Shown: positions 49,393 to 61,514, counted from the first letter of the stretch. The stretch is DNA of 64,000 nt from Symsagittifera roscoffensis (GCF_963678635.1 NC_087067.1:8663716-8727715); one strand, 5' to 3'. The notes: generated by a model from the letters alone, not told the origin. A program made the numbers and translations.

Positions 49393-49913
49393 ATGCGCCT
49401 GCGTTTGAGATACCTGTTTGGTGCCTTTTTAGCATTTTGGGCAATTTCGATAATTATCTACGTGCACAAAATTAGCCTGGAGAAACCTGAGAATTACGAA
49501 GCTGACTTATTACTAACACTTGAGACGAATTTATGCTCAAAGACTAAAGATTTCAACTTCACCTCATCTCTTGGCAATAATTTGGAAAATTTGAAGCGAT
49601 TTTCTTACTTAGTTAAACAGAGAACAGATGAACTGCTTCTTTCAAGTGATGCAAAAGATAAAAATGGGATTGCCCTGAAGCTCCTAAATTCTGTGTTTGA
49701 TTTCGTGGCGGTTGAATCTGGGAAGTACCCGCAATTAAATCGTCCATCGCATTCCCATGAGTTGTTAGAGTCTTCCGTTTCGATCCAGCGACGATTATAT
49801 TATCTGCAGTATCCAGTTAATTGCCGGAATGCCGCCAAAATCAATTGCAATGTGTTCAAAAATTGTGGAATCGGTTGCCAGATTCACCACCTTGTATACT
49901 GTCTATCAGTCAG
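49393..49913 (+). CDS. FUT8: Alpha-1,6-fucosyltransferase, exon 1 (unit 1)
   Basis: With exon 2 (51876-52896) this encodes a 513-residue protein. FUT8 adds core fucose (alpha-1,6) to the first GlcNAc of N-glycans in the Golgi, using GDP-fucose. Exon 1 starts at ATG 49393 (M-R-L-R-L-R-Y). It has one membrane anchor (about residues 7-24, type II), a stem with helical segments, and the Cys-rich Y-P-V-N-C ... C-N-V-F-K-N-C-G-I-G-C block preceding the catalytic domain. It ends in the split codon AG at 49912-49913, before GTTGGT. Somewhat shorter than human FUT8 (575), mainly in the stem. The next gene, DNMT2, is on the same strand. Confidence 0.92.
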
Positions 49914-51875
49914 GTTGGTTTGAATTGGAAAATTCTATCAGGACATCATATGGTTTTAGTAAAGAGTGACCTCAAAGCTGTCAAAAAAACTTTTTAAAGG
50001 GTCTTATATGTAATTAAGTTTGTGCTTGAAAATGAGTGGATAAAAGCAGTTATAAATTCATCTCCGTCTTGAATTCAGCTATTTGGGTTCTGAGAAAAAT
50101 TAAAAGGCAGCCAGATTGAAATGCAGCAGACGAAAATCAGTTTTAATATGGGTATTAAGACCATGTTGAAAATCGATTGGATCAAAGGTTTTCCGAAAGT
50201 GTTTCCCTATCTATGCATCTGTCTTCATCTATCTATATATACATTGGCGTTTCACTTGACACATGTTTAAGAAGTCCCAATGTTGACATGTTCAAAAATT
50301 GCCAACATATTGCAACGTTCAATGTTTTATTGACTTTAACATTTTAAATTTCGAATGTCATCTACAATTCTAAACCGTACTTCTGTTGAAGCATGAATGC
50401 TTTAAGTAGTGTTTTCCTTTCTTCGGAAAGCAAACTTTTTGAAGCTTTTCGTTTCAGGTTTTATTTGAAAAAAAAATCGAATTAAGGATAGATGTTGTCA
50501 CGGTAGTGGTTGTAAATTTGGCATCCAGATATAATATTACCGCTGAAATCCTTTTGCTTTCCGAGAGATGGTTTTTTGTATGATTTTTGCGTTTTTCCCT
50601 ATAACTCAAAGGTTGCAAAACCTGCTTCTAAATTTTACTGCTCAAAATATTTTGGATATCGAATATGGAATTTTAGGATTTTTTCAATTAACGTTGATTT
50701 GAAAAAAAAACGTTGATTCAAAAGACTGAGAGAATCGTTGGGTGTTGTCGTGAAACACTCAGGAGTTGCGAATCCGGCCTCCATATTTTTCCGCTCAAGT
50801 CCTTCTGATTTTCGAGATGTGCCATTTCTTATGATTTTTTCTTCATCAAAAAACTTTGATTTGAAGAAAATTAACAAAACTTCAAAGTCTCAACTTTTTC
50901 ATTGTGTGCTGTCTGGGTACACTCAGGGTTTCTAAATTTGGCCTTCAAATTTAACTGCTCAAATTATCTCGGTTTTCAAGACATGGCATTCCTAGGAGTT
51001 GTAAGTTTAGCTTCTATTTGAAATTTTTGTGTTTGTTTTCCGAGATATGACAATTTTATTTATCAGATTTTACAAATATTTCAGTGAATTAAACAATTTT
51101 TTTTCTGATTAGGACTGTAGTTCAGACTTTTATCTAGCTCGCGATGATTTTTTTAGGAAAAGTTGCAAAATTTGTCCAGGCTTAAATTCATTTTTTTCGC
51201 GGTTTGACTTTTGATTCATTTTGAAGTTCACTTCATTTCTTTTGTTAAAAGGAAGACAAACTCTGCTATCAAACTGGGAAAGTGTAAAGGTCACGAAAAC
51301 GTGATCGACTTTGTTTCGAAAGTGGATTTTTATTTTCAGATTTTCAGCGAATTGAAAAATTTACCTATTCATCCAGTTGGGTCAATTTTATCAAAAAAAA
51401 ATTCCAATCATAAATTGTTCTAGAAATTCAAAGAGCTTAAAGGGCATTTTTATGTCTTGAATTTCAAAAGTTGAGATTATTGCAAAAATTTCAGTATTTT
51501 TTTCTGCTTACTTATGTTCATTTACTCTATTCCAGCTGTCTGTTGGGTTTGAAGTTTTCAACTTTTTCAAAAGTATGAAAAAAGCCGCTGTTTGCTGTCG
51601 ACCTTTTTTGAGTTATTTTTTCTTATGGCTATTAAACTCATAGTTATAGGGATATGACCATTTACGTAAAAAATAACCAGAAAGTTGATTTTATAAAATT
51701 GTTCAATTTTTATAAATGAAAAATGAATGGGTCTAGTTTAATTTAATGATTGCAATAAATATCGTTGTTTTTTGTATATTGGAAGCTCCATTCACGGTCA
51801 ACAGTCTATTTAAAGCACCGGAGGTGCGAGTCATGCGCTAGTTTGTATATATTGAATGATTCGCTTATGTTTTAG
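49914..51875 (+). other. FUT8 intron (unit 1)
   Basis: 1962 bases, GT...TTTTAG. It holds no gene. Degenerate ~100-150 base repeats recur (for example TTTCCGAGAGATGG, TTTTCGAGATGTGCC, TTTTCAAGACATGGC). Near the 3' end is GCACCGGAGGTGC (51818-51830), a short inverted repeat whose relative GCACCGTAGGTGC occurs near the end of the duplication unit. Confidence 0.85.
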
Positions 51876-52896
51876 TTTCGCTCTCAATCGGACTCTTGTC
51901 TTTGAAAACAATCAACAGCAATCGGAAACCTTGATAAACTGGGGTGACTTTTTCCTTCCGTTCTCTAGCTGCTCTACTAAAGACTACAAACATGCGCCTT
52001 TACAATGGTCTCTGGCAACCAAAGACATATCTGTCATAGACTTGCCACTGGTAGAAGTTTTGAACCCGAGGCCGAGTTATTTACCCTTAGCAATACCTGA
52101 AAGTGTTCACGACAATATCAAATGTTGTCACGCAAAACCATCTGTATGGTGGATCGGACAGTTAGTATCCTTCATAATGCGGCCGAATAGACGTTTACAA
52201 AAACGGATAAAGTTGACTGAAGAAAAGCACAAATTTAAAAATAAAATGTACATGGCGTGTCATATAAGGAGAACTGACAAAGTAGGCACAGAGGCGAAGT
52301 TGCATCATGTGTATGAATATAACCAAGCACTTTTCGAGGCCCATAAAATGTTGAAAAGTAGTAAAGGGTTCCGAAATATTTCGAAGACCGTTTTTGTTGC
52401 TACGGATACGTTTGACACAGTTCAAGAATTCCGAACAGACTTCAAATTTTTTGATATTGTTGCGGACGAAGAAAGCATAGATTCAGCTGCAGTTATGAAA
52501 CGAAAAGCTAAAACTTCTATTTTCAAAGCTATTGTCGATATTTTTATACTGTCTAAATCGCAATATATAGTGTGCACGTTTTCATCCCAATTTTGTCGGC
52601 TGGCGTACGAGTTGATGCAAAGTAGAGAGACTATGGATATGTCTTGGAGAGTTGAATCTCTTGATGATTTGTACTATTTTGGGGGCCAAAATGAACATTT
52701 TTGGGAGGCCATTGCAAACCATACCTCAAAAGGCGTGAACGAAATGTCTCTGAGAATAGACGACAAGGTGAAAGTATCCGGTGACTTGAGGAATGGCTTC
52801 ATGGTCGGAACTAACCTGCGCACGAAGCGAGAAGGGTTGTTTCCTGCTTATAAAGTGGAAGAAAGATTCGAAACTTATAAAGATATACTCAGATAG
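51876..52896 (+). CDS. FUT8: Alpha-1,6-fucosyltransferase, exon 2 (unit 1)
   Basis: Continues the split serine codon into F-A-L-N-R-T-L-V-F-E. It contains the GDP-fucose-binding motif H303-I-R-R-T-D-K-V-G-T-E-A, then V-C407-T-F-S-S-Q, then L-D-D-L-Y-Y-F-G-G-Q-N. The C-terminal SH3 domain (about 464-505) has L-F-P-A-Y-K. These motifs and their order define FUT8. Stop codon TAG at 52894-52896. Identical at protein level to the unit-2 copy. Confidence 0.95.
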
Positions 52897-53253
52897 TAAG
52901 TTGAACGTTAATCGAATGGGTTTTAAGATCTCAGTTTGTTTAAGACAATCTTTTCTTTTACGCCTAAGTCACGTTCTTGTTGTTGGTCCAATTGAGATTT
53001 TGATAGCCATCCGTTTAACTTTTGGCGATATTAGATAACTTAGTAATTTATAGCACAGTTCCGCTGTTTTTAAATTCATTTGTAGATAGAACATTTAAAC
53101 CTTCGTGTGTATATCATGTTATTTTTAAAGTTGTATAAATATCAATTAGTAGACTATAAGTTGTTCAGTATTTTATAATTAAAAATGAAAAAAGAAATGG
53201 ACTACCAATCTTTTAAAGGAATTGCGCATATTTATTTTCGCCTCATGTTTTTC

Positions 53254-53255
53254 AG
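53254..53255 (+). promoter_or_regulatory. Splice-acceptor-like TTTTTCAG upstream of DNMT2
   Basis: GTTTTTCAG ends 17 bases before the DNMT2 ATG and 359 bases after the FUT8 stop. An in-frame TGA (53267-53269) lies between acceptor and ATG, so no coding exon joins here. It may be a 5' UTR intron end or a spliced-leader site. Confidence 0.4.
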
Positions 53256-53272
53256 GTGTTCTTGTATGAGTA

Positions 53273-53775
53273 ATGGCAGAAGTAATCAATGTTTTGGAGC
53301 TTTTCTCGGGTGTTGGTGGATACCATTGTGCCTTGAATGAATTATCTAAAGACAGCGTAAAATACAGCTTTAATGTAAAAGCAGCAGTTGATATAAATGA
53401 AGCAGCTAACACAGTTTACAAACATAACTTCCAGAATACGCCTTTAATAACAAAAGCAATTGAAACTGTGTCGGAAAAGTTTTTGAGAGATTTGAATACC
53501 GATTTGGTTGTCATGAGTCCGCCTTGTCAGCCTTTTACAAGACAGGGTCACAAGAAAGATGTTGATGATCAAAGATGCAATGGATTACAGTCAGTGATCA
53601 GTTACTTAGAACGAGGAATTTTGAAACCAAATTGGATTTTGCTAGAAAATGTGAAAGGGTTTGACGAAAGTGAGGCATTTGAAAATTATGTGAAGTGTCT
53701 GGACTTTTGCGGTTACCAACATCGCGTCGAGTTCCTGAGTCCAATCGATTTTGGAATCCCCAACGCTCGATTGAG
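53273..53775 (+). CDS. TRDMT1: tRNA (cytosine-5) methyltransferase DNMT2, exon 1 (unit 1)
   Basis: With exon 2 this encodes 333 residues. The family methylates C38 of tRNA-Asp and related tRNAs, using SAM. Exon 1 contains motif I (L-E-L-F-S-G-V-G-G-Y, residues 8-17) and motif IV (S-P-P-C85-Q-P-F-T-R-Q-G) with the catalytic cysteine. Motif VI is E125-N-V-K-G-F, and motif VIII ends in I-P-N-A-R-L-R. The start ATG at 53273 is preceded by an in-frame TGA. The exon ends within an Arg codon (AG|G) before GTATGC. Confidence 0.95.
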
Positions 53776-53846
53776 GTATGCAGAAATTTGAAGCTCAAAT
53801 TTTTATTCTAAAAATCAACTGATGATGAACGTGAGTTTTCGTTCAG
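53776..53846 (+). other. DNMT2 intron (unit 1)
   Basis: 71 bases, GTATGC...TCGTTCAG. A short intron that restores the Arg codon and leads to C-Y-V-L-A, as expected from the family alignment. Confidence 0.9.
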
Positions 53847-54345
53847 GTGTTACGTTTTGGCGTCAAAAAGTTCAAAACGCATCCAACCGCTCAGCTCAAA
53901 AATGAAGTTTCAAACTTTAAATGATTGTTCTCTGGGCTCTTATCTCTTGCCAACAGAAAGTGTTCCTGAAGAGTATTATTTGAAGAATGAAACTGCTCTC
54001 AAGTATTTACCAGTGATGGACGTTGTCGCTAAAGACTCAACGCATTGCATGTGTTTCACAAAAAGCTACGGAAGATATTATGAAGGAACGGGAAGTTTGG
54101 TTTTGGAGTCGAATTCGGAAATTTCACAAACAAGTTTAACATCAACAGAGCTGAAAAAATATGTGACAAGCTGTAATGCGAAGTTGAGACGTTTTACAGA
54201 AAGCGAAGTTCTGCAATTGCATTGTTATCCGAGCTGGTTCGAGTTTCCAGATTCAATTACGATGAAGCAGAGGTATAAGTTATTGGGAAATGGTCTTAAC
54301 GTGCTGGTTGTGAAAGAGCTCCTTCTTCACCTATTCGGAAGCTGA
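53847..54345 (+). CDS. TRDMT1: tRNA (cytosine-5) methyltransferase DNMT2, exon 2 (unit 1)
   Basis: Contains the DNMT2-specific C237-F-T motif followed by K-S-Y-G-R-Y-Y-E-G-T-G-S, in the target-recognition region. Motif X follows (Y-K-L-L-G-N-G-L-N-V), in which DNMT2 differs from DNA methyltransferases. Stop TGA at 54343-54345, and AATAAA follows at 54424. All catalytic motifs are intact, so activity on tRNA is likely. Confidence 0.95.
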
Positions 54346-54423
54346 CTTTGAGGCAACTCGGTTTTGTTGAAAAGATTGTTATTTGCTCATTAGAAGTGGT
54401 CAGAGAATAGTTGATCGAAAAAG

Positions 54424-54429
54424 AATAAA
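54424..54429 (+). terminator. DNMT2 polyadenylation signal (unit 1)
   Basis: AATAAA 79 bases after the stop codon. Confidence 0.6.
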
Positions 54430-56808
54430 ACCTGAAACTTAAATCAAACTGATTCACTTTTGCGCTTGGTTCTATGTTAGAGTCTAAACAATAAATTGCT
54501 TAATGTTTGTTTTCAACTTAACTACGGGAGCCACAGAAGTTTAAGTCGGTACTGAGCATTGATCATTATAAAGTAACACCAATTGCGAAGTACTTTACTG
54601 TCAGTTTTCAAGTTTCTAGAAAATGTATACACTGAAATCAATCTCGATAAAACGCTGTGCAAGAATCGGAGAGTTTTTTGATGTTATTTTTGGAAAAACA
54701 TTTTAAAAAGTTTTCTTTACTTTTAATTGAACTCATAAACCAGCAGATTGTAATACGTTTCTTACGCTTGTCATAAGCAAGCGTTATCAAACAGGAGGAA
54801 TGTAGGCTTTTGGGTTAACAACTTGTTAAAGAGAATCACTTGAATCATTTTACCTTGGCTCATATGAAATCAAAAGTCTGATGGAAGGTCGCGCATGTGG
54901 CGAAGAGGTAACGCACCTGACTACTAAAACCAATGCCAATGGTTCGAATCCGGTCAGGATCTGTTTTTTTAAGCAAAAACTTTTCTGTGCGTGAAAAAAT
55001 CTTTGTTGGACTTTTGTTTGTCTGCTTTTTTGTCGGCTTAGTTACCGCAACACCAAATTTGCCTAAAAGTTGGGAATTCTTTCCTTAAATTCAAAAAAGT
55101 TTCAGTGTATCCGGTTTTTGCCAAGTAATTGAGTTCCAAGAAGTTTTGCATATATTTTTAAGCTTTTTTAAAAAAATTTCTTTATGCTCTTCTTTGAAAT
55201 TTTTTAAAAGTCGTTTTTCTTTATAAACTCAAGGAGTGTTCTATGCTTTTAGTGCTGTGGTAACACTCACGCTTGAGGACAAATCCCAGCAGGTCAATCT
55301 CAGTCGGAACCTGTTTTTTTGTCCAAACTGAAAAGGTTCGGTTCCTTTTTAGCATTATAAAAGCTCTTTGTACGTTTTCTAATAGTGCAGGTAGTTTTGT
55401 ATCAGGAATTTTTTTGTCCTTGTTTGCATTTTTTTAAATTTGTTAACCATTAGTATGTTGTGAAAAGCAAAAAAAGCGATTCTCGTCAAGATTTCTGGCA
55501 ATAATTTTTATAGTAGAAAAATTTATAGAAACAGCATGACAAGCATTTTTAATTATAGAAATTCATGGCCAGCATTTATTCCTTGAATGAAATTTTGGAC
55601 TAGCTTTTTGTTCATAAAATAAAAATCGATGCCTGATTTAACTGGTGATTGCTTAGACACATGTCCCTATGTACTGAAGTCAACGTTTTAAATTTTCTTT
55701 ACAAATTTTCAGTTACGTCTTTTTGTCCATACGAGCAATTGAATGCCAAATTCCAAGATCATTTACGGTGTTCATCCTACATCTGTTGCAGAGCGAAGGC
55801 TATAAAATCTCCATTTTTTTTCGCAGCGCAAAGTTATGAGCAGATTTTCGTTTCATTTTTTTTTCAATGAAATTGAAAAGAACAGCCCTATGGTTGGGTG
55901 CTGATGGATTCTTCTCACGTGTTGCAAACTTCACCTCACAAATATGACTGATCAAATCCTTTTTTTTGAGGAATACGTTTTTTCTGATTTGACATAACTT
56001 TTCAAAACGCTTGAATATTAAACAATGTTTATCAATATATGAAACTCTCGAATCTGTTTAATCTGACTTCAAATTACTCCGGGGGTCGCACGCAGATGAG
56101 GCTGTTAAAGATCATTACTGAAATCCTAGTAGTTCCTATGATTTAAAAAAAATTGGGTTCAAAGTTTTTTTATTAGATTTGTAAAAAGTTGAAACTTTCG
56201 GCCCACGGGTGGGGTAATGCAGGTGTTCCCAGTTTTTCATATTTGGTACCCAAACATGACTTTATTCAGATATATGGCATTTTCAAGATTGTTTCAAAAG
56301 TTTTCGTAAAGTTTGTTGTTCAAAAATTGTGGAAATTCTTGACACTATTTTTGGGGGTGATGTCAGGGTACTCACAGGGTTGCTGATGTGACCGATCAAA
56401 TCATGCTAGTTTTACAGATATGTTTTTTAATTTTTCAAATTGAGTAGAGTTTTTTGGTTGCTGTTTCTTGATTAATTACGCTGACATTAATCGATTGATG
56501 GATGTGATAGATAAGTTATAGGGTATACAGAACAAAATAATTGTTTTTGGAACTTTTGATTTACAATATGAGCAGTTCAGTTGAGTTGCCTGCTTTTTTA
56601 GGGTGTTTATCCTGTGTTAGAAATACGAACGTCTGAAAACCAGTATTGAGTCTACTTTAACATTGCAATAAATTTCGTTTTGTTTTATATTATCAAAAAG
56701 CAAGTTTTATGTTCAATATTCTTTTTAAAGCACCGTAGGTGCAAGTTATGTGCTAGTAACGCTATATTTTTTCAGTTGTCCTAAAACAATAGCTTAGGAG
56801 TCTTTCGA
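54430..56808. other. Noncoding remainder of unit 1
   Basis: No protein gene. It holds the tRNA-like module at 54891-54962 and a weaker relative near 55246-55325 (both ending in CTGTTTTTTT). A perfect hairpin ACGCTTG/CAAGCGT lies at 54764-54784. Near the end is GCACCGTAGGTGC. Confidence 0.5.
54891..54962 (+). ncRNA. tRNA-like module with A and B boxes (unit 1)
   Basis: A box TGGCGAAGAGG (54898-54908) and canonical B box GGTTCGAATCC (54941-54951), 43 bases apart as in a tRNA. A D-arm GCG/CGC can pair. A run of seven T follows at 54964. The acceptor and anticodon stems do not pair, so it is a tRNA-derived pseudogene or SINE head. Confidence 0.45.
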
Positions 56809-56811
56809 ATG

Positions 56812-56876
56812 GTGCTGATGCCTGGGCGTGCGACTCACAATCATGCTGTCTGGGGTTTGATTCCGGCAAATAGCAC
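56812..56876 (+). ncRNA. tRNA-like sequence at the start of unit 2
   Basis: Second copy of 49151-49215, with the same terminal pairing, B-box-like word and T run. Confidence 0.4.
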
Positions 56877-57053
56877 TTTTTTCAGCTTTATCTATTCCTA
56901 AAGATACACGAAATATCCGTTTGCTACGCAGTTCAGATCTTAAACAATCTTTCTATTTTTATACGACTACTGTTGCAATGAAAATGAAAACAGTGTTTTT
57001 TTTTGTTTTCAGACGAAATGTTTTGACCTATTGTATCTTACTTAAAGGTGCTT

Positions 57054-57573
57054 ATGCGCCTGCGTTTGAGATACCTGTTTGGTGCCTTTTTAGCATTTTG
57101 GGCAATTTCGATAATTATCTACGTGCACAAAATTAGCCTGGAGAAACCTGAGAATTACGAAGCTGACTTATTACTAACACTTGAGACGAATTTATGCTCA
57201 AAGACTAAAGATTTCAACTTCACCTCATCCTTGGCAATAATTTGGAAAATTTGAAGCGATTTTCTTACTTAGTTAAACAGAGAACAGATGAACTGCTTCT
57301 TTCAAGTGATGCAAAAGATAAAAATGGGATTGCCCTGAAGCTCCTAAATTCTGTGTTTGATTTCGTGGCGGTTGAATCTGGGAAGTACCCGCAATTAAAT
57401 CGTCCATCGCATTCCCATGAGTTGTTAGAGTCTTCCGTTTCGATCCAGCGACGATTATATTATCTGCAGTATCCAGTTAATTGCCGGAATGCCGCCAAAA
57501 TCAATTGCAATGTGTTCAAAAATTGTGGAATCGGTTGCCAGATTCACCACCTTGTATACTGTCTATCAGTCAG
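57054..57573 (+). pseudogene. FUT8: FUT8 exon 1, frameshifted (unit 2)
   Basis: Same start and sequence as unit 1, but one base is missing near 57229 (CTCATCCTTGG against CTCATCTCTTGG in unit 1). The frame ends about 67 codons after the start. The downstream part and exon 2 stay intact in the original frame. Either a recent inactivating deletion or a sequencing error. Exon end and donor site are unchanged. Confidence 0.85.
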
Positions 57574-59543
57574 GTTGGTTTGAATTGGAAAATTCTATCA
57601 GGACATCATATGGTTTTAGTAAAGAGTGACCTCAAAGCTGTCAAAAAAACTTTTTAAAGGGTCTTATATGTAATTAAGTTTGTGCTTGAAAATGAGTGGA
57701 TAAAAGCAGTTATAAATTCATCTCCGTCTTGAATTCAGCTATTTGGGTTCTGAGAAAAATTAAAAGGCAGCCAGATTGAAATGCAGCAGACGAAAATCAG
57801 TTTTAATATGGGTATTAAGACCATGTTGAAAATCGATTGGATCAAAGGTTTTCCGAAAGTGTTTCCCTATCTATGCATCTGTCTTCATCTATCTATATAT
57901 ACATTGGCGTTTCACTTGACACATGTTTAAGAAGTCCCAATGTTGACATGTTCAAAAATTGCCAACATATTGCAACGTTCAATGTTTTATTGACTTTAAC
58001 ATTTTAAATTTCGAATGTCATCTACAATTCTAAACCGTACTTCTGTTGAAGCATGAATGCTTTAAGTAGTGTTTTCCTTTCTTCGGAAAGCAAACTTTTT
58101 GAAGCTTTTCGTTTCAGGTTTTATTTGAAAAAAAAATCGAATTAAGGATAGATGTTGTCACGGTAGTGGTTGTAAATTTGGCATCCAGATATAATATTAC
58201 CGCTGAAATCCTTTTGCTTTCCGAGAGATGGTTTTTTGTTTTTTGTATGATTTTTGCGTTTTTCCCTATAACTCAAAGGTTGCAAAACCTGCTTCTAAAT
58301 TTTACTGCTCAAAATATTTTGGATATCGAATATGGAATTTTAGGATTTTTTCAATTAACGTTGATTTGAAAAAAAAAACGTTGATTCAAAAGACTGAGAG
58401 AATCGTTGGGTGTTGTCGTGAAACACTCAGGAGTTGCGAATCCGGCCTCCATATTTTTCCGCTCAAGTCCTTCTGATTTTCGAGATGTGCCATTTCTTAT
58501 GATTTTTTCTTCATCAAAAAACTTTGATTTGAAGAAAATTAACAAAACTTCAAAGTCTCAACTTTTTCATTGTGTGCTGTCTGGGTACACTCAGGGTTTC
58601 TAAATCTGGCCTTCAAATTTAACTGCTCAAATTATCTCGGTTTTCAAGACATGGCATTCCTAGGAGTTGTAAGTTTAGCTTCTATTTGAAATTTTTGTGT
58701 TTGTTTTCCGAGATATGACAATTTTATTTATCAGATTTTACAAATATTTCAGTGAATTAAACAATTTTTTTTCTGATTAGGACTGTAGTTCAGACTTTTA
58801 TCTAGCTCGCGATGATTTTTTTAGGAAAAGTTGCAAAATTTGTCCAGGCTTAAATTCATTTTTTTCGCGGTTTGACTTTTGATTCATTTTGAAGTTCACT
58901 TCATTTCTTTTGTTAAAAGGAAGACAAACTCTGCTATCAAACTGGGAAAGTGTAAAGGTCACGAAAACGTGATCGACTTTGTTTCGAAAGTGGATTTTTA
59001 TTTTCAGATTTTCAGCGAATTGAAAAATTTACCTATTCATCCAGTTGGGTCAATTTTATCAAAAAAAAATTCCAATCATAAATTGTTCTAGAAATTCAAA
59101 GAGCTTAAAGGGCATTTTTATGTCTTGAATTTCAAAAGTTGAGATTATTGCAAAAATGTCAGTATTTTTTTCTGCTTACTTATGTTCATTTACTCTATTC
59201 CAGCTGTCTGTTGGGTTTGAAGTTTTCAACTTTTTCAAAAGTATGAAAAAAGCCGCTGTTTGCTGTCGACCTTTTTTGAGTTATTTTTTCTTATGGCTAT
59301 TAAACTCATAGTTATAGGGATATGACCATTTACGTAAAAAATAACCAGAAAGTTGATTTTATAAAATTGTTCAATTTTTATAAATGAAAAATGAATGGGT
59401 CTAGTTTAATTTAATGATTGCAATAAATATCGTTGTTTTTTGTATATTGGAAGCTCCATTCACGGTCAACAGTCTATTTAAAGCACCAGAGGTGCGAGTC
59501 ATGCGCTAGTTTGTATATATTGAATGATTCGCTTATGTTTTAG
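57574..59543 (+). other. FUT8 intron (unit 2)
   Basis: Same as unit 1 with a 7-base insertion near 58235, one extra A in a poly-A run and a few substitutions. Confidence 0.85.
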
Positions 59544-60564
59544 TTTCGCTCTCAATCGGACTCTTGTCTTTGAAAACAATCAACAGCAATCGGAAACCTT
59601 GATAAACTGGGGTGACTTTTTCCTTCCGTTCTCTAGCTGCTCTACTAAAGACTACAAACATGCGCCTTTACAATGGTCTCTGGCAACCAAAGACATATCT
59701 GTCATAGACTTGCCACTGGTAGAAGTTTTGAACCCGAGGCCGAGTTATTTACCCTTAGCAATACCTGAAAGTGTTCACGACAATATCAAATGTTGTCACG
59801 CAAAACCATCTGTATGGTGGATCGGACAGTTAGTATCCTTCATAATGCGGCCGAATAGACGTTTACAAAAACGGATAAAGTTGACTGAAGAAAAGCACAA
59901 ATTTAAAAATAAAATGTACATGGCGTGTCATATAAGGAGAACTGACAAAGTAGGCACAGAGGCGAAGTTGCATCATGTGTATGAATATAACCAAGCACTT
60001 TTCGAGGCCCATAAAATGTTGAAAAGTAGTAAAGGGTTCCGAAATATTTCGAAGACCGTTTTTGTTGCTACGGATACGTTTGACACAGTTCAAGAATTCC
60101 GAACAGACTTCAAATTTTTTGATATTGTTGCGGACGAAGAAAGCATAGATTCAGCTGCAGTTATGAAACGAAAAGCTAAAACTTCTATTTTCAAAGCTAT
60201 TGTCGATATTTTTATACTGTCTAAATCGCAATATATAGTGTGCACGTTTTCATCCCAATTTTGTCGGCTGGCGTACGAGTTGATGCAAAGTAGAGAGACT
60301 ATGGATATGTCTTGGAGAGTTGAATCTCTTGATGATTTGTACTATTTTGGGGGCCAAAATGAACATTTTTGGGAGGCCATTGCAAACCATACCTCAAAAG
60401 GCGTGAACGAAATGTCTCTGAGAATAGACGACAAGGTGAAAGTATCCGGTGACTTGAGGAATGGCTTCATGGTCGGAACTAACCTGCGCACGAAGCGAGA
60501 AGGGTTGTTTCCTGCTTATAAAGTGGAAGAAAGATTCGAAACTTATAAAGATATACTCAGATAG
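59544..60564 (+). CDS. FUT8: FUT8 exon 2 (unit 2)
   Basis: Encodes the same residues as 51876-52896, including the R-R-T-D-K-V-G-T-E-A motif and SH3 domain. Its use depends on whether the exon 1 frameshift is real. Confidence 0.9.
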
Positions 60565-60940
60565 TAAGTTGAACGTTAATCGAATGGGTTTTAAGATCTC
60601 AGTTTGTTTAAGACAATCTTTTCTTTTACGCCTAAGTCACGTTCTTGTTGTTGGTCCAATTGAGATTTTGATAGCCATCCGTTTAACTTTTGGCGATATT
60701 AGATAACTTAGTAATTTATAGCACAGTTCCGCTGTTTTTAAATTCATTTGTAGATAGAACATTTAAACCTTCGTGTGTATATCATGTTATTTTTAAAGTT
60801 GTATAAATATCAATTAGTAGACTATAAGTTGTTCAGTATTTTATAATTAAAAATGAAAAAAGAAATGGACTACCAATCTTTTAAAGGAATTGCGCATATT
60901 TATTTTCGCCTCATGTTTTTCAGGTGTTCTTGTATGAGTA

Positions 60941-61443
60941 ATGGCAGAAGTAATCAATGTTTTGGAGCTTTTCTCGGGTGTTGGTGGATACCATTGTGCC
61001 TTGAATGAATTATCTAAAGACAGCGTAAAATACAGCTTTAATGTAAAAGCAGCAGTTGATATAAATGAAGCAGCTAACACAGTTTACAAACATAACTTCC
61101 AGAATACGCCTTTAATAACAAAAGCAATTGAAACTGTGTCGGAAAAGTTTTTGAGAGATTTGAATACCGATTTGGTTGTCATGAGTCCGCCTTGTCAGCC
61201 TTTTACAAGACAGGGTCACAAGAAAGATGTTGATGATCAAAGATGCAATGGATTACAGTCAGTGATCAGTTACTTAGAACGAGGAATTTTGAAACCAAAT
61301 TGGATTTTGCTAGAAAATGTGAAAGGGTTTGACGAAAGTGAGGCATTTGAAAATTATGTGAAGTGTCTGGACTTTTGCGGTTACCAACATCGCGTCGAGT
61401 TCCTGAGTCCAATCGATTTTGGAATCCCCAACGCTCGATTGAG
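60941..61443 (+). CDS. TRDMT1: DNMT2 exon 1 (unit 2)
   Basis: Protein identical to unit 1: motifs I, IV (P-P-C-Q), VI (E-N-V) and VIII present, with the same acceptor-like site upstream and the same in-frame TGA before the ATG. Confidence 0.95.
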
Positions 61444-61514
61444 GTATGCAGAAATTTGAAGCTCAAATTTTTATTCTAAAAATCAACTGATGATGAACGT
61501 GAGTTTTCGTTCAG

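Larger units (their letters stand above)
49148..56808 (+). repeat. Tandem duplication unit 1 (FUT8-DNMT2 locus)
   Basis: 7661 bp, nearly identical to 56809-64000. Bases preceding the two units differ (ACC before 49148, CGA before 56809). Differences noticed in about 7.2 kb amount to roughly a dozen, including a 1-bp deletion in FUT8 exon 1 and a 7-bp insertion in the FUT8 intron in unit 2. Confidence 0.95.

Noticed and set aside
53273-54345. DNA methyltransferase of DNMT1 or DNMT3 type, or a bacterial restriction methylase
   Set aside because: The CFT motif, small size, motif X wording and lack of regulatory domains are specific for DNMT2. The spliced gene structure excludes a bacterial origin.
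54891-54962. Functional tRNA gene
   Set aside because: A and B boxes are good but the acceptor and anticodon stems do not pair, so only a tRNA-derived sequence can be claimed.
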